Assembly: GCA_013696385.1 (NCBI GenBank)
Contig: JACCYR010000213.1
Location: 1-5,315, forward strand
Direction of reading: 5' to 3'
Source of the DNA: Acidobacteriota bacterium
GTDB lineage: Bacteria > Acidobacteriota > Blastocatellia > Pyrinomonadales > Pyrinomonadaceae
DNA length: 5,315 nucleotides
Shown here: positions 3,887-5,315 of the stretch, piece after piece
Numbering within the stretch: the stretch's first letter is position 1
Layout of the letters: every line of letters starts with the position of its first letter
Program-made: the position numbers and the translations under genes
The notes under the pieces: model-generated
Databases searched by the model: none
Told to the model about the DNA's origin: nothing
The model's input: only the letters and a program-made list of their open reading frames with translations

Positions 3887-5315
3887 TAAACTCAGCCCCG
3901 TTCCGCGCGGATAATTTTCCATAATCGAAATCGGAAGTTTTCCTATAAAATCAATATCTCCGAACAGAGCGCGAGCGGCGGCACGCTGCAAACTCGGCAT
4001 GTCGCCGTAAGCGACGACGTAGGTTTTCATTTCGGGAAAATTTCTCAGCAAATACGGATTGCCGAAACTAACGCCGATTGTTTCGGGCTTTTGCTGCAAA
4101 ACTTCGCGCAGAACCTGCGCTCCCGCTTCGGGAAGTCCGACGCTGTTTTTTGCGCCGGAACGCACGCGCCCGAAAAGTCCGGCAATGATGACTTCCGAAT
4201 TTTTCGCTTTTTCAATTGCTTCACTGATTTCTTTTGGTGTCGAGCGTTCATCAATGGCAATTCTTTCGGCGTTTAAGCCGAACCCGCGCAGCGTTTGCGT
4301 AAAAGTGTTGCCGACAAAAAGGCGGTCTTCGCCGTTGGTAATACACAAAACAACGGCTTTTTTACCTTTTGCCAAAGGCAGATTATTATTTTCATTTTTA
4401 ACCAAAGTCATCGCGCTGCTGGCAATTTCATCGGCTAATTGGCGCGTCTGCAAACCAGAAACCATTGAATCAATTGGTTCGAGCGGCGTAATTTTTTGTT
4501 TCGTTAAACCGAGTTGGTATTTCCAAGCCAGAACTTTGCGAACCGATTGATTTAAGCGTTCTTCGGAAATTCTGCCCGACTCAATCGCTTCCTTTAAGCC
4601 TTTAATTGTTAAATCCGCGCTGGTTGGTTTGATGAGAACGTCCGCGCCCGCCAGAAATGCGCGAACTGCCGCTTCGTCTGGGTTAAAATAGAGTGTTAAA
4701 CCACTCATATCCATCGCGTCGGTAACAATAAGTCCGTCAAAGCCTACATCTTTTCGCAAAATATCGGTAATAACTTTTGGCGAGAGCGTGGCGGGCAAAG
4801 ATGCGTTGGCGGTTACAATTTCAGATTCGGTGTAGCTGGCTTTGACGGATTGTTTCAAAGGTTTGATTTCGGTTGCGTCAATTTGCGGCAGACCGATGTG
4901 CGCGACCATTATCGAGCCGATACCGGCGTTAATCACGGCGCGAAACGGCACGAGTTCGATTTGTTCGAGCCGCGGGCGCGAAAAATCAATTACGGGAAGC
5001 CCACGATGCGAGTCAACATTGGTGTCGCCGTGTCCGGGAAAATGCTTCGCCGTCGCCAAGACATTCCCCGATTGCAAGCCCTCGGTAAAAGCAACGGCAA
5101 AACGCGCTACGTCGGCGGGATTTTCGCCGTAAGAACGAACATTTATCACTGGATTATCGGCGTTGTTGTTGACATCAACCGTCGGTGCAAAAGCCCATTG
5201 AACGCCGAGCGCGTGTGCTTCGCGTGCCGTAATTTCGCCTTGTCGCCGCGCAAATTCGGGATTTCCCGTCGCCGCAATCGCCATATTCCAAGGAAAATTT
5301 ACTGTGTCTTCAAAG
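3869..5315 (-). CDS. NagZ-type glycoside hydrolase family 3 beta-N-acetylhexosaminidase (N-terminus off the edge)
   Basis: A GH3 enzyme that removes beta-linked GlcNAc from chito-oligosaccharides or muropeptides. The frame stays open through the right edge. The residues FEDTVNFPWN before methionine 5284 belong to the family (the FPWNMA block), so that ATG is not the true start and the gene is 5'-partial. Numbering from that Met, the NagZ signature K80-H-F-P-G-H-G-D-T-N-V-D91-S-H93 contains the Asp/His acid-base pair on the mobile loop that distinguishes NagZ from beta-glucosidases. V187-T-D189-A-M-D-M holds the nucleophile Asp189. A GH3 C-terminal alpha/beta domain follows (about 285-460), as in two-domain Bacillus subtilis NagZ rather than short E. 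coli NagZ. The last residues LLISDK and the stop come from the heptamer repeat. The gene converges on the nagB-II-like gene. Location (periplasm, surface or cytoplasm) cannot be judged without the N-terminus. Confidence 0.88.
   Translation of the reverse strand, partial: FEDTVNFPWNMAIAATGNPEFARRQGEITAREAHALGVQWAFAPTVDVNNNADNPVINVRSYGENPADVARFAVAFTEGLQSGNVLATAKHFPGHGDTNVDSHRGLPVIDFSRPRLEQIELVPFRAVINAGIGSIMVAHIGLPQIDATEIKPLKQSVKASYTESEIVTANASLPATLSPKVITDILRKDVGFDGLIVTDAMDMSGLTLYFNPDEAAVRAFLAGADVLIKPTSADLTIKGLKEAIESGRISEERLNQSVRKVLAWKYQLGLTKQKITPLEPIDSMVSGLQTRQLADEIASSAMTLVKNENNNLPLAKGKKAVVLCITNGEDRLFVGNTFTQTLRGFGLNAERIAIDERSTPKEISEAIEKAKNSEVIIAGLFGRVRSGAKNSVGLPEAGAQVLREVLQQKPETIGVSFGNPYLLRNFPEMKTYVVAYGDMPSLQRAAARALFGDIDFIGKLPISIMENYPRGTGLSLLISDK

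Noticed and set aside
4059..4550. 163-residue plus-strand open frame opposite the GH3 gene
   Set aside because: It is antisense to the GH3 C-terminal domain, rich in Arg, Ser and Pro as expected for a shadow frame, with no motif.
5282..5284. ATG as the true start of the GH3 protein
   Set aside because: The ten codons before it, up to the window edge, are open and encode family-like FPWN, so the gene continues beyond the window.

Overview
This is a 5.3 kb bacterial window of moderate GC with one partial gene at each edge, three complete genes between them, and compact intergenic regions. The proteins look Gram-negative: a lipid-anchored sugar-binding protein, a HGSNAT/NagX-type membrane acyltransferase, a GlmS-like isomerising deaminase and a NagZ-type glycosidase. 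Gene content and codon choice suggest an environmental heterotroph, possibly an acidobacterium of the Blastocatellia type. That assignment is an inference from general resemblance; no marker gene is present to prove it.

Layout. Bases 2-109 (+) are the last 35 codons of a sugar ABC permease of the XylH/RbsC type. It is followed at once by a XylF-like lipoprotein (153-1232, +). A convergent gap (1233-1373) holds paired, inverted 7-bp repeat arrays that can fold into one long hairpin. nagX-like (1374-2534, -) and a nagB-II-like SIS-domain deaminase (2652-3680, +) are transcribed divergently from a ~117-bp region. That region contains a perfect TATAAT box and a 17-bp inverted repeat with one mismatch. 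A second convergent gap (3681-3868) again carries inverted heptamer arrays, here around a ~140-bp core with its own imperfect terminal inverted repeats. The last gene (3869-5315, -) is a GH3 beta-N-acetylhexosaminidase that runs off the right edge. Its final codons and stop lie inside the heptamer array.

How the genes fit together. NagX, NagB-II and NagZ-type GH3 point to use or recycling of N-acetylglucosamine from chitin or peptidoglycan. GH3 would release GlcNAc, NagX is a proposed transmembrane (amino-sugar) acetyltransferase, and NagB-II would convert glucosamine-6-phosphate to fructose-6-phosphate plus ammonia. The neighbouring transporter would normally be annotated as a xylose importer, but its location raises the possibility of an amino-sugar substrate. 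Kinase, deacetylase (nagA) and regulator genes are not in the window.

I found no CRISPR array, tRNA, rRNA or transposase gene. The least expected features are non-coding: heptamer arrays of the same architecture in both convergent gaps, and the inverted repeat spanning the divergent nagX/nagB-II start region.
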